Positions 51,109 through 60,516 of a DNA stretch of 64,000 nucleotides are shown in pieces. The number at the start of each line of letters is the position of its first letter. The stretch's first letter is position 1. Position numbers and translations under genes: made by a program. Origin of the DNA: Gp6-AA40 sp035293405 (lineage in GTDB: Bacteria > Acidobacteriota > Vicinamibacteria > Vicinamibacterales > UBA2999); the NCBI GenBank assembly GCA_035293405.1, contig DATDOE010000033.1, forward strand, positions 1-64,000. Reading direction: 5' to 3'. A model generated the notes under the pieces. It ran no database searches. It worked only from the letters and a program-made list of their open reading frames with translations, and was not told the origin of the DNA.

Positions 51109-52335
51109 CTATGAGGCGCGCGCGACGTCGATAAACGCGCGCAGCAGGAGCTCGACGTGCGTGTCGAACGCGAAATCGTCCGACAGGCCGCTCGCACCAT
51201 GTTTCAGACGCGCGTGCGTCTGGGGATCTCGAAGGCAGGCGACGATCGCATCCGTCAGGCCGCCGACGGTCGGGGGATCTCCGGGGGCGAGGAATCCATT
51301 GCGTCCGGACATCAGCCATTCGCCGATGCCGCCAACCGCGAAAGCCGCGACGGGCAGGTGATGACGAGCGGCTTCGAGACCGACCAGCGCCAGCGGCTCC
51401 GGCCAGAGGCTGGGGAGCACGAGCAGATCGGAGCTGGCAAAGAGCTCGTCGATCGCGGCGCGGTCCACCCATCCGGTGAACTCCACGTGCAGGCGCGGCT
51501 CGCGTCGGCATACCTGGGCGGCCAGGGCCTTCCACGTCTCGCGCAAAGGACCGTCGCCGGCAAACGTGAGGCGCACCTTCCGCCCGAGATTCCTGACGAC
51601 CGCGGGCAAGGCGTGCAATAGCTCACGGCCGCCCTTGAGCTCGTCCATGCGACCGACAAACAGCAGATTCCAGGGCCGGTCGCTGTCGGCGTGTGTCGAG
51701 CCGGAACTCTCCGCAGGATCCTGTGACTCGGGCAGGTCGGACGCGTACTTGACGTTGAACACGCGCGACGCATTGAGCCCGTGGTTCACGTACTCGTTTT
51801 GCATATGCGTCGAGTGCGTCACGATCGCGCCATATCTCGGCAGCAGCTCGAGACGATCCTTCTGCTGTTTGAACAGACGCAGCATCGTCACCGGGTTCAA
51901 CCCACCGCACCGTCGCGGGTAGTACTGCGCAAGGCACTGCCAGCCGAAGCGGCGATCGCACGGCGTGACCACCGGGTTCTTGAATGTCTTCGCGCCACTG
52001 ATACAAGTGCCGTAGTAGTTGTGCGCGAAGAACACTGCGGGTGCGATGTCCAGCGTGCGACTCTCGACAGACGGATCGAGCAGGCCGTGCGCGTAGAGCA
52101 GATGCGGGCGCCACGAGGCCAGCGCCGCAAGAGCGGGCTCGAGCCCGAGATCGGTCATCGACCAGACCGGCGCCGCCGGCGGCAGCGGAATCGGGGCATA
52201 GTCAACCGGTGTGTTCACCTCGTGCCACAAAGCCACCTCGTGACCCGCGCGCTCCAGGTGCGGCATGACGGCGCTCAGGTACGTGCCGGTGCCACCGATG
52301 CGACGATTGCTCCAGTTCAGAATGGCGATACGCAC
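51109..52335 (-). CDS. GT4-family glycosyltransferase
   Basis: The 408-residue product starts at GTG 52335 (VRIAILNWSNRRIGGTGTYL). It has an acceptor loop with HNYYGTCISGAKTFKNPVVT and CDRRFGWQCLAQYYPRRCGG, a Cys-rich stretch typical of one GT4 subgroup. The donor half has NLLFVGRMDELKGGRELLHA, VDRAAIDELFASSDLLVLPS and WPEPLALVGLEAARHHLPVA. The 107-nt gap upstream (52336-52442) holds nothing evident. Confidence 0.9.
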   Translation of the reverse strand: MRIAILNWSNRRIGGTGTYLSAVMPHLERAGHEVALWHEVNTPVDYAPIPLPPAAPVWSMTDLGLEPALAALASWRPHLLYAHGLLDPSVESRTLDIAPAVFFAHNYYGTCISGAKTFKNPVVTPCDRRFGWQCLAQYYPRRCGGLNPVTMLRLFKQQKDRLELLPRYGAIVTHSTHMQNEYVNHGLNASRVFNVKYASDLPESQDPAESSGSTHADSDRPWNLLFVGRMDELKGGRELLHALPAVVRNLGRKVRLTFAGDGPLRETWKALAAQVCRREPRLHVEFTGWVDRAAIDELFASSDLLVLPSLWPEPLALVGLEAARHHLPVAAFAVGGIGEWLMSGRNGFLAPGDPPTVGGLTDAIVACLRDPQTHARLKHGASGLSDDFAFDTHVELLLRAFIDVARAS

Positions 52336-52442
52336 AAGAATCGGCCTGGTCTCAGATACGCTGGGTGACTGCGATCCGCCGTTCAAGCAAAGTCCAGGGC
52401 GTCCCAAGGCTCGGGGCCGAATCGGTCATGCCGCTCACGTGC

Positions 52443-53381
52443 TCAGAGGTACTCATCGTCATTCAACGCCGGCTGGCGGTTGGTGCGGAAGCTGGCACTC
52501 AGCGTGGACCATCCCGGCGCCGAACAGCGCTGAAGCAGGTCGTCAGGCGCGAGTGACGCCACATAGTTGGGCGCCTCATACTCGGCGGCCAGCCGTTCTC
52601 CAGGACGCTCACTGAGCTGCAGGCCCCTGACTGACCATCCGATCGAGAAGATTCGATAGCCGCAGGCGGCAAGCAGTTGCGTGACGTCGCTCCCAGCGCC
52701 GACATGGTCTTCGAACACGATGTGCCTGATACGACCCGCATCGAGCGCCTGTCGTGCACCGGTGAGGACGGCGAGCTCCGTGCCCTCGACATCAAGCTTC
52801 ATGACCGCGATCGGTGTCGTCCCGATGACGCCATCGATGGTCTCCAGGGCTACCGTCACCGACGTGGCCGAGCCGCTTCGCTCTCCGATGTACGCGAGGC
52901 CGTCGTTGGACTCCATGTGTGCCGGGAGTACGAGCTCCGCAGACCCGGACGTCTGGCCGAGGGCCGCGTTCCTGATGTCGATCTCTGCGGTTCCCTGGAT
53001 GCGGCGCAGGGTTGTCACGTTCTGTTGGAGCACAGAGAACAGCTCGGGATGCGGCTCCCAGGACACCACTTGACCGGTCGGACCTGCCGCGATGCCTGCG
53101 AGCATGGTCATGTAGCCGACGTTGGCACCGGCGTCGACAACCGTGTCGCCGGGCTCGATCAGGCGTGCGAGGATCTCGGAGACCGAGAGGTCATAGACGC
53201 CGGTCGTGAAGATGCTCTTGCCGATCATCTTGGCCGGGTCGGCAATCACGAACGCTCCCCATGCGACGGGTAGGCTGGTGTAGCCAGGGCTGGGAGGATG
53301 CCACGCCGCGCTGGCTCGACGAACCAGCTGCCATGGTCTCCACACGTACCAGGGCTTCGCGATCTGCTGCCACTGCATCAT
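52443..53381 (-). CDS. FkbM-family methyltransferase
   Basis: The 312-residue product starts MMQWQQIAKPWYVWRPWQLV. SAM motif I is GDTVVDAGANVGYMTMLAGI, then VVSWEPHPELFSVLQQNVTT and AVMKLDVEGTELAVLTGARQ (FkbM signature). IGKSIFTTGVYDLSVSEILA precedes the core. Second of three copies. Its start codon overlaps the upstream gene's stop. Confidence 0.9.
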   Translation of the reverse strand: MMQWQQIAKPWYVWRPWQLVRRASAAWHPPSPGYTSLPVAWGAFVIADPAKMIGKSIFTTGVYDLSVSEILARLIEPGDTVVDAGANVGYMTMLAGIAAGPTGQVVSWEPHPELFSVLQQNVTTLRRIQGTAEIDIRNAALGQTSGSAELVLPAHMESNDGLAYIGERSGSATSVTVALETIDGVIGTTPIAVMKLDVEGTELAVLTGARQALDAGRIRHIVFEDHVGAGSDVTQLLAACGYRIFSIGWSVRGLQLSERPGERLAAEYEAPNYVASLAPDDLLQRCSAPGWSTLSASFRTNRQPALNDDEYL

Positions 53382-54514
53382 CAGGCAGCCCTCAATGCGG
53401 TGACCACGTGGTCCAAGGCAAACCGTTCGCGATACAGGCTCTGGCCGCGCGCACCCACGTGCTGGCGAAGGCTTCGATCGCCGAGCAGGTCGGCGACGCC
53501 GGATGCGAAGCCGTCGGTATCGGCCACGTCGGCGAGGACGACGGCCTTGCTCTGCGACCACAGCGGCTCGGTCAGATGGCCCTGTGTCGTCACGACCGGA
53601 CGTCCCTGTGAGAGACATGCCATCGCGCTCGTGCGCCGCGACGTAATGCCGTCGGGATACGGCTGCACGAACAGGTCGCAGGCGGCGATGTGCGCGCTGA
53701 GCTCCGGAGATGAGAGGTATCCCGCCGCGTGCACCCGTGCGGACCACGACGGGTGTCGTGCGATGAGCATGCGGCGAAAGCTCTCGCCGCCGGTGCCAAG
53801 CAACAGCAGCGATGGCGCGAAGCGTCCGTCCACGATGGCCGGCAGCCGCTCCTCGAGCAGCGCGGCGACGTCGGGGCCATACGAGCCGAAGTGACCGACG
53901 AGCAACTGCTCGTCGGAGACGTACGTTCGTCGCAGAGCGTCAGTCGGCGTGGCCGCCGACGCGACGCATCCAGGCACGGGTAGCCACGTCATCGGGATCC
54001 GGCGGCCCAGCGCATAGGGCCGCAGCCGCGACTCCCAAGCGGGAATCGACATCCACACCCGGCGCGCGGCGCCAAGCAGCACTATCGTCATCACGCGATG
54101 GACGAGTGCCATCACGGCATGCCGGAGAGGTCCGCGCCGGAACTCCAGGTAGGGTTCGTGCACCATGAGCTCGATGCTGTCGCCGGACCAGGCGCGCTTG
54201 GCCAGCCACAGACAGAACCACACGTTCATCGAGTGATAGCCGAAGCCGTGCGGCACCCATTGCACGAGCAGCCGGCGCGGTAACGGGAACGGCCGCAACA
54301 GGCCATCGAGCCGCCGCAGATCGGCCGGACGAATGCCACCGAGATCGGGATGGATGCGCACGCCGGGCGTCTCCTCACGGCCATCGGCATACGGGCACCA
54401 GACATGCACTTCGTCGCCGGTACGCGCGAGCGCTTCGGCCACCTGACGCGTGTAGTCGCTGACCCCCCCAATGTCTGGCGGGTACTCGCTGGTGAGGATG
54501 TGCCAGGTGTTCAC
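53381..54514 (-). CDS. GT4-family glycosyltransferase
   Basis: The 377-residue product starts at GTG 54514 (VNTWHILTSEYPPDIGGVSD), giving GTGA overlap with the upstream FkbM gene. The donor half has YVSDEQLLVGHFGSYGPDVA, LSSPELSAHIAACDLFVQPY and PDGITSRRTSAMACLSQGRP. The E-x7-E pair is not obvious (SRRTSAMAC), so this is a divergent GT4. Confidence 0.85.
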   Translation of the reverse strand: MNTWHILTSEYPPDIGGVSDYTRQVAEALARTGDEVHVWCPYADGREETPGVRIHPDLGGIRPADLRRLDGLLRPFPLPRRLLVQWVPHGFGYHSMNVWFCLWLAKRAWSGDSIELMVHEPYLEFRRGPLRHAVMALVHRVMTIVLLGAARRVWMSIPAWESRLRPYALGRRIPMTWLPVPGCVASAATPTDALRRTYVSDEQLLVGHFGSYGPDVAALLEERLPAIVDGRFAPSLLLLGTGGESFRRMLIARHPSWSARVHAAGYLSSPELSAHIAACDLFVQPYPDGITSRRTSAMACLSQGRPVVTTQGHLTEPLWSQSKAVVLADVADTDGFASGVADLLGDRSLRQHVGARGQSLYRERFALDHVVTALRAA

Positions 54515-55350
54515 GACATCGCCTTCCGGTGGACGAACAGGCAGTCCGTCTCGTGCGTGGGATCGGTGTCGAACCCGTTCCACGATCGCGGAACAGCACG
54601 ATCGCCGGCGAGCGATGCCGGCACGAACCCCAGGCGTTCCAGCGTTTGTGCGAGCGCTCCGGGACCGCCGCCAGCTTCGCTGAGTCGTGGGCCGTTGATC
54701 TCGATCATCGCGTGACGCACGACGCCACGGCGCAGCGACTCAGCACCGCCTGCCAGCACGAGGGGCTCGGCGCCCTCGACGTCGATCTTCATCAGATCGA
54801 TTCGCTCGACGCCCCACTCGCGGACGCAGTCGTCCAGCGTTCGCGCCGGAACGTCCACGCGCGTCCAGCCGCTGCGCGGAAGCACCGTCGCGTTGTAGTC
54901 GAGGCTCGAGGGCGGTGCGTGTAGTGGAATCGAGCCCGGCCGATCGGCCAGCCCGCACATCATCGCCGTGACATTGGCGACGCCGTTGATAGCCAGATGG
55001 CTGTCCAACGCGGCAAACGTCCGCGGGTTGGGCTCGATCGCATACACCTGCCCGTTGGGGCCCACGCGATCGGCAGCCAGCAACGAGAAGTAACCGGCAT
55101 GCGCGCCGATGTCGAGAAACGTGCCGCCGGGGCTCAAGAGCGCCCGCGCCCAACGGGTCATGTCCCGCGCGAAGCACCCCATGAAGATCTGCCGATGGAT
55201 GGCGTTCCCGAGATCCAGCGTCATGGTGTAGTCCCCGATCACGGTGGTCTCGCGAATGCCCGTACGCGGTGTGAACGGCTGCAACAGGAAGCCCTTGCCC
55301 TTGACCTGATAGGGCCGGCCGGCCGCGATCACGCGCTCGAGCATCGTCAT
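54511..55350 (-). CDS. FkbM-family methyltransferase
   Basis: The 279-residue product starts MTMLERVIAAGRPYQVKGKG. SAM motif I is GGTFLDIGAHAGYFSLLAAD, then VYAIEPNPRTFAALDSHLAI and DLMKIDVEGAEPLVLAGGAE (FkbM signature). The GDYTMTLDLGNAIHRQIFMG lead-in is the common FkbM N-terminal pattern. Third copy; coupled by ATGA to the next glycosyltransferase. Confidence 0.9.
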   Translation of the reverse strand: MTMLERVIAAGRPYQVKGKGFLLQPFTPRTGIRETTVIGDYTMTLDLGNAIHRQIFMGCFARDMTRWARALLSPGGTFLDIGAHAGYFSLLAADRVGPNGQVYAIEPNPRTFAALDSHLAINGVANVTAMMCGLADRPGSIPLHAPPSSLDYNATVLPRSGWTRVDVPARTLDDCVREWGVERIDLMKIDVEGAEPLVLAGGAESLRRGVVRHAMIEINGPRLSEAGGGPGALAQTLERLGFVPASLAGDRAVPRSWNGFDTDPTHETDCLFVHRKAMS

Positions 55351-56474
55351 CCCCGGCTGCGCCCCTCGGCCTTCAGCCACGACCCTGCCCGACGAGGGGA
55401 GAAGGTTCCGCTATACGCGTCGAGGCATCGTGCGACCACGCTGCTCCACGTGAAGCGATCGAGCACCCGTTGCCGCCCGGCAACGCCCATCGCCCTCGCG
55501 GCCGCGGGATGATCGCGCAGCCACGCGATGGCGGCGCCAATCGCGACGGGGTCGTTCGGTGGAACCACCAACCCCGTCACGCCGTGCTTCACGACCTCGG
55601 GCATGCTCGCCACGCCGGTGCAGATGGCGGGCGCACCGCAGGCCATGCCCTCGAGCAGCGTCTGCCCGAGCAACTCGGGGACGGCGGTCTCGTGCCCCTC
55701 GTCGGTCCGGTACACGCTTGGGAGCACGATGCACATCGCTCGACGGTACTCGCGTACGAGAGCCTCATCGTCGAGCCCATGCAGCAAGGTCACGGCCTTG
55801 CCGCGGGCGAGGGCCACGAGTGCGGCCTTCACGCTCGCATCGGGCGCCGGTCCGGCAACGATGAGTGACATGCCCTCGGGAAGCCCGCGAATCAGATCCG
55901 AGATGCCCTTGTGCGGGAGAAGGCGACCCACGAACAGGACGCCACCGTCACGGCGAACGCTGTCGTCCGGCGAGAACTTTCGAATATCCACCCCGCCCCC
56001 GACGACACGGGCGCGCGCCAGATCGCTGTGGCCATGTATCTGACGGCTGTACTCACTCAGGTGCAGATGACCGTGGAACCACGTGTCGGTGGACACGTAG
56101 GCTGAGATGTCCCAGCCTCCGCCGCCGAGGTCGCTGACGAACACTCGTCGCCCGGTCAGGCGGCACCAGGCGGCCACGGCGCTGCTCACGAGCACGTGAT
56201 GCTGGTGGCAGTGGACGACATCAGCGTCCTGAAGCTCTCGAAACACCTCGAGGCTGAACGGATTCGTTCGCTGCCCGCGAACGAACCAGGGGTTGCCGAC
56301 CGTCCGTACGCGCATGGCGCCGATCTGTTCCTCGCGCCTGTCCTCGCCGAAGGTGACCAGCGTTGTCGTCACGCTGTCCGCCATGTGACGCGCCAGCTCG
56401 AACGCGTACCTCTCTGCCCCGCCGACCACGCCGGTCGTGCCAAAGGGGGCCGGGATGATGTGGACGACGTTCAC
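55347..56474 (-). CDS. GT4-family glycosyltransferase
   Basis: The 375-residue product starts at GTG 56474 (VNVVHIIPAPFGTTGVVGGA, then ERYAFELARHM). It has DVVHCHQHHVLVSSAVAAWC and a donor half with GGVLFVGRLLPHKGISDLIR, LVREYRRAMCIVLPSVYRTD and VPELLGQTLLEGMACGAPAI. The long upstream open frame is antisense noise inside the flippase gene. Confidence 0.92.
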   Translation of the reverse strand: MNVVHIIPAPFGTTGVVGGAERYAFELARHMADSVTTTLVTFGEDRREEQIGAMRVRTVGNPWFVRGQRTNPFSLEVFRELQDADVVHCHQHHVLVSSAVAAWCRLTGRRVFVSDLGGGGWDISAYVSTDTWFHGHLHLSEYSRQIHGHSDLARARVVGGGVDIRKFSPDDSVRRDGGVLFVGRLLPHKGISDLIRGLPEGMSLIVAGPAPDASVKAALVALARGKAVTLLHGLDDEALVREYRRAMCIVLPSVYRTDEGHETAVPELLGQTLLEGMACGAPAICTGVASMPEVVKHGVTGLVVPPNDPVAIGAAIAWLRDHPAAARAMGVAGRQRVLDRFTWSSVVARCLDAYSGTFSPRRAGSWLKAEGRSRG

Positions 56475-58027
56475 CGTGCGAGCGCTCCGGCAGGCTTCGG
56501 CAGATGCCGGGCCAGACGAGGAATACGTGATATCCACGGCGCGAACCGCTCTGCCAGCATCGGTCCGAGCGGCGGTGTCTTGAGCACCGGCAACATGACC
56601 GCCATATACGCGGCTCCGACCGCTGCGGCAAGTGGCACGAACGCCCACACTCCGCGCACGGTCCAGAACGACATCAGCACGGAGATACCGGCGACCATCG
56701 CGACAAAACGCGCCAGCCACGGGCCGAGTGGTCGCAGGAAGGCCGCGCGCGAGCCACCCTCCTCTCGAGCGAGGGCGCGAAGGTTCGCCGGCACGCTGAC
56801 GAGACACGACGACAGGAGCGAGCCGAGGACGGCGCCGTAAAGACCCAATAGCGGAACGAGGATCACCATGACGGCCAATCCGACCAGGCCGTCGGCCACC
56901 GATGTCACTGCCAGCCGCCGCTCATGTCCGAAGCAGAAGAGCGTGTAGACGAGGGTGAGATTCACGTGGCGTACGAGCATGCTCACCAGAAGCAAGGCCG
57001 TGAGACCCATGCCGCCGAATCGTGATTCGCCGACCCACCACGACACGAACGGTCCGTTGACGGCGAGCACGACGACGACGATGGCGCCGCTCAGCAGGAG
57101 CATGACCTGCGCCATGCTTCTGGATACATCGAAGAGCCGCTCGCGAGACGCGGCAGTACGCATCTCGCTCAGCGCCGGGAGCGCCATCTGCATGAACATC
57201 TGCGGCTGGTTGGCCAGCATCGTCAGCAGCTTGCCCGTGCAGGCGTACGGCACCACGGCCTCGGGCCCGAGGAGCTTGCCGACCACCACGAGGTCCGTGC
57301 CGCCAAGGAGCACTTGCGCCACCTGATTGACGCTGATCCACGCGCCGCGCCCGATCTGATGCCGCGCCACGGAGAACGAGAGCGACGGCAGATGTGCGGG
57401 CAGCACATACGCGTAGACGGTCGCCAGCCGTCGCCATGCCAGGATCGCGGACATCAGTTGCGTCGTGACCCAGCCGAGCGCGAGCGAATACAACCCAAGG
57501 CCGGCGGCAATGCCGGCAACGGTCATGGCCGCGCCAGCGGCCCAACTGGCCAGCTGCACGCCGCCGAGGAATGCGAGGTCCTGCACGCCTTGCAGCACGG
57601 CGCCGAAGACGCGAAGGGGAAACGTTACGACGAATGTCAGCACGACGATGGCCATGGGCCATCGAAGAGGTGCCCATTCCACGGGAATGAGCCAGACGAT
57701 CAGGCAGCCGGCGACGGCCACAGGGAGCAGCTGCCACAGCACGAGCCGCGCCGTCTGACCGACGAGCGCCTGCAGCTCTGCGTGATCCCCGTTCGCGCGT
57801 CCGGCGGCGATCGCGATTTCCCGCGGCACGAGCTGAACGACACCGAGATCCATCAGCGCCAGATAGACCAGCACCTGCGCGCCGAGGAGCCACAGGCCGT
57901 AGTCATGCGAGCCGAGATGGCGCAGAAGATAGGGCGTCAGCCACAGACCCACGGCAACCGTGACGAACATCTGGAGGTAGCCGAGACCCAGCCCGCCGAT
58001 GAAACGTCGCAGGCGTCCGTCACGCAT
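56471..58027 (-). CDS. Wzx-type oligosaccharide flippase (MOP superfamily)
   Basis: It translocates lipid-linked repeat units across the inner membrane. The 518-residue product has about 12-14 TM segments: LGLGYLQMFVTVAVGLWLTP, LGSHDYGLWLLGAQVLVYLA, YACTGKLLTMLANQPQMFMQ, LLLLSGAIVVVVLAVNGPFV. The N-terminal RFIGGLGLGYLQMFV and DYGLWLL are typical MATE-like flippase features. It pairs with the ligase/polymerase gene upstream, overlapping 8 nt. Confidence 0.88.
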   Translation of the reverse strand: MRDGRLRRFIGGLGLGYLQMFVTVAVGLWLTPYLLRHLGSHDYGLWLLGAQVLVYLALMDLGVVQLVPREIAIAAGRANGDHAELQALVGQTARLVLWQLLPVAVAGCLIVWLIPVEWAPLRWPMAIVVLTFVVTFPLRVFGAVLQGVQDLAFLGGVQLASWAAGAAMTVAGIAAGLGLYSLALGWVTTQLMSAILAWRRLATVYAYVLPAHLPSLSFSVARHQIGRGAWISVNQVAQVLLGGTDLVVVGKLLGPEAVVPYACTGKLLTMLANQPQMFMQMALPALSEMRTAASRERLFDVSRSMAQVMLLLSGAIVVVVLAVNGPFVSWWVGESRFGGMGLTALLLVSMLVRHVNLTLVYTLFCFGHERRLAVTSVADGLVGLAVMVILVPLLGLYGAVLGSLLSSCLVSVPANLRALAREEGGSRAAFLRPLGPWLARFVAMVAGISVLMSFWTVRGVWAFVPLAAAVGAAYMAVMLPVLKTPPLGPMLAERFAPWISRIPRLARHLPKPAGALAR

Positions 58028-59438
58028 TGGGCGCCTCGATCTCCATCCACTCGTTGCGGGCGGTCTCGGGTCCGATCACCGCGCCGAACAACGCACCGGT
58101 GGCGGCCCAGAACAGGATGCCGAGCTGTGTGTTGAACACCGGCCCGGTCATGCAGAGGCAGATGATGGTGAGCTGCAGGCACAGGATGATTGTCGCGGCG
58201 TCCTGCAGCACGTCGGTGACCGCACGCAGGGCGATGCGATAGCTGTAGCGAACCGCGGCGAACAGCGCTCCACCGTACAGAAGCCAGAGCGGCAGACCGC
58301 CATCGAGAAGCCAGCCGGTGAGCTGGACCTCCACGTGGATCGGCGGCGCTTGCCACAAGGTCCGGTCACCCAAATATAGCTGCATCATTCCCCATCGGCC
58401 GAGGCCGGCCCCGAGGGGAAACTCGTAAAGGAGCTCGGACACCGTGTACCGAATGAAGGCTCCGCGTTGGTCCTTGAAGGTGTGGAACACACCTCCGTCA
58501 GCCAAGCCTGAGAATCTGTCGGTCACAGCATCGCCTCCGAGCGCCACCGCCCAGATGTAAGACCCGACGACCAGCGCCACTCCCACACCGAGGCTCAACG
58601 TGCCTTCAAATGTCCGTCCCTGCCGCAGCCGCAGCAACGCAAACACACCTACGCTGGCGGCGGCCACGATCGTCAGCGAACGCACGTGAGTGAGGTAGAG
58701 GGCGGTCATCCCGATCACGGCAGCGGCGAGACAAACGCACCGCACAACCCATCGCTCGTCGCGCCGGACGGCGAGCGCAAGGCCGAGGATCATCGTCATC
58801 ATGCCGGCGATCGCCGCTCCACCGGGGAGGTCGCTGAGCCCGGGCGGCCGGACGATCTCACGACCATCGGCGCCAACGTAAGTCAGGGCGTGAATGATGT
58901 CCGGGTTCAGCGACTGTGCAAGCGCACTGAACTCGGGCGGTAGAAACCGCTCCGGGAAATAGACCTGCAGCACACCGAGCACTGAGCCCAGCGCGCTCGC
59001 CGCGAAGACGATCCACAGCACGCGGCGAATCTGCGCCTCGCTGCGAACCGCGCGCGCCATCCAGAATGCGGGTGCGGCGATGCACAGCTGAAAGACGATC
59101 TGTCCGATGCCGGCAAACCAATGCGCCGACTCGTGGAGCAGGTTGAGCAGGAGCAACAGAAAGGAGATCACCAGCCACTTGGTGCTGTCCGGCAGCCGTT
59201 CCCCTCTTCCCTGACGAAAGTAGTAGACCAGGGCGGCGCCGCTGACGACATACGGCATCGCGCGGACGACGGTCCTGTACGCCTGCACACCAGGCACGAA
59301 CATCATCAGGCCCCACAGCAGCTGCAACGCGATGAACAGCTCTGCCCAGCCCCACGACTCCTCGCCGGCGTCGCTGAACGCATCGGCGGCGTCGGCGTCG
59401 AAGAGGAGCGCGTTAGACGGAGGCCATGGATTTCGCAT
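58020..59438 (-). CDS. O-antigen ligase/polymerase (Wzy/WaaL-type) membrane protein
   Basis: The 472-residue product has about 11-12 TM segments and the large periplasmic loop expected of Wzy_C enzymes, around RGAFIRYTVSELLYEFPLGA, GLGRWGMMQLYLGDRTLWQA and PPIHVEVQLTGWLLDGGLPL. Conserved Arg and His in the loop fit the ligase/polymerase mechanism. It may join repeat units made by this locus. The start may lie downstream of the 26-nt overlap with the next gene. Confidence 0.85.
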   Translation of the reverse strand: MRNPWPPSNALLFDADAADAFSDAGEESWGWAELFIALQLLWGLMMFVPGVQAYRTVVRAMPYVVSGAALVYYFRQGRGERLPDSTKWLVISFLLLLLNLLHESAHWFAGIGQIVFQLCIAAPAFWMARAVRSEAQIRRVLWIVFAASALGSVLGVLQVYFPERFLPPEFSALAQSLNPDIIHALTYVGADGREIVRPPGLSDLPGGAAIAGMMTMILGLALAVRRDERWVVRCVCLAAAVIGMTALYLTHVRSLTIVAAASVGVFALLRLRQGRTFEGTLSLGVGVALVVGSYIWAVALGGDAVTDRFSGLADGGVFHTFKDQRGAFIRYTVSELLYEFPLGAGLGRWGMMQLYLGDRTLWQAPPIHVEVQLTGWLLDGGLPLWLLYGGALFAAVRYSYRIALRAVTDVLQDAATIILCLQLTIICLCMTGPVFNTQLGILFWAATGALFGAVIGPETARNEWMEIEAPNA

Positions 59439-60513
59439 ACACCTCCGTCAGCTCGAACAGCACCTTTTCGTATCCGTCGAGCATCCGGGCCAGCGAGAAC
59501 TCGCGCGCCCTGTGCAGTCCAGCGGTCGAGAGCGTCGTGCGTTGCGCCTGGTCGGTCAGGAGCGCCGATACCACCTCGGCGAACTCGGCGTCAGCGGGCA
59601 TTAGACCGCACGCGCCGCCGCCGCCGAGAACGTCAACGCTGCCGGGGTTCTCCGAAGCGACGACCGGAGTACCGCACGCCATTGCCTCGAGATACGGAAG
59701 ACCAAAGCCCTCGTACGTGCTGGGTGACGCATAGACCCACGCCCGCCGATAGAGGGCGGCGAGGTCCGCGTCGTTGATGCCGGTCAGGTAGGTGATGCCG
59801 GGATGACTGGGGCCCTCGGCGCCGACGATCGTCAGCGAAGCCGTCGGATGTGCGGGGAGAATCGTCTTCAGGAAGCCCTCGAGGAGCAGGTGTCCTCGCT
59901 TGCGACCATCGAGCGCACCGACGAAGAGCACCGATGGCTCGGGACTTCTGGACGAAGGCCACGGCGTGAAGATGCTGTCATCGACGCCATGCGGGATCAC
60001 GCGTCCGACGAAGGGATTGTCTCGTGTGGTGTTGTCGCTGACCGCCACGACACCGCGCTGGAGGAACGCCGTGGCCAGCTCCTGCGCATAGACACCCAGT
60101 TGAAGGACGCATCGCCCGAACGACGTGGCGGACCGTGCCTCGCCGAGCGCGCTGCCGTGCATCACGCGAAGCACAGGCTTGCCAATGAACGGTGCGAGCA
60201 GGGTGTCGCCGTGCGCGACGACGGCGTCGAACTCACGGTACTCGGGCATCAATGCCAGCACGTTCCCGAGGTAGCCCATCGTGATGCGGCGGCCGGCCCA
60301 CGTGTTCACGAACGATTTCCACGGCAGCTCACGGACCTCGTAGACCGCTCCATGGGGCTTCGGGTCGTGGCTGAACACGACCACTTCGTGATCACGACGA
60401 GCCAGACCGTCCGCGAGTGTGTGCGCGGCACGTTCGATGCCGCCACGCTTCTCTCCACGCACCGGGAGTCCGTAGCTGAGCATCGCGAGACGCAGGCGTG
60501 GAAGACGAGCCAT
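59413..60513 (-). CDS. GT4-family glycosyltransferase
   Basis: The 366-residue product starts MARLPRLRLAMLSYGLPVRG and has KRGGIERAAHTLADGLARRD. Donor half: PSVLFVGALDGRKRGHLLLE, ITYLTGINDADLAALYRRAW and TYEGFGLPYLEAMACGTPVV. YRRAWVYASPS is the common GT4 surface loop. It overlaps the ligase gene. Confidence 0.92.
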   Translation of the reverse strand: MARLPRLRLAMLSYGLPVRGEKRGGIERAAHTLADGLARRDHEVVVFSHDPKPHGAVYEVRELPWKSFVNTWAGRRITMGYLGNVLALMPEYREFDAVVAHGDTLLAPFIGKPVLRVMHGSALGEARSATSFGRCVLQLGVYAQELATAFLQRGVVAVSDNTTRDNPFVGRVIPHGVDDSIFTPWPSSRSPEPSVLFVGALDGRKRGHLLLEGFLKTILPAHPTASLTIVGAEGPSHPGITYLTGINDADLAALYRRAWVYASPSTYEGFGLPYLEAMACGTPVVASENPGSVDVLGGGGACGLMPADAEFAEVVSALLTDQAQRTTLSTAGLHRAREFSLARMLDGYEKVLFELTEVYAKSMASV

Positions 60514-60516
60514 GAC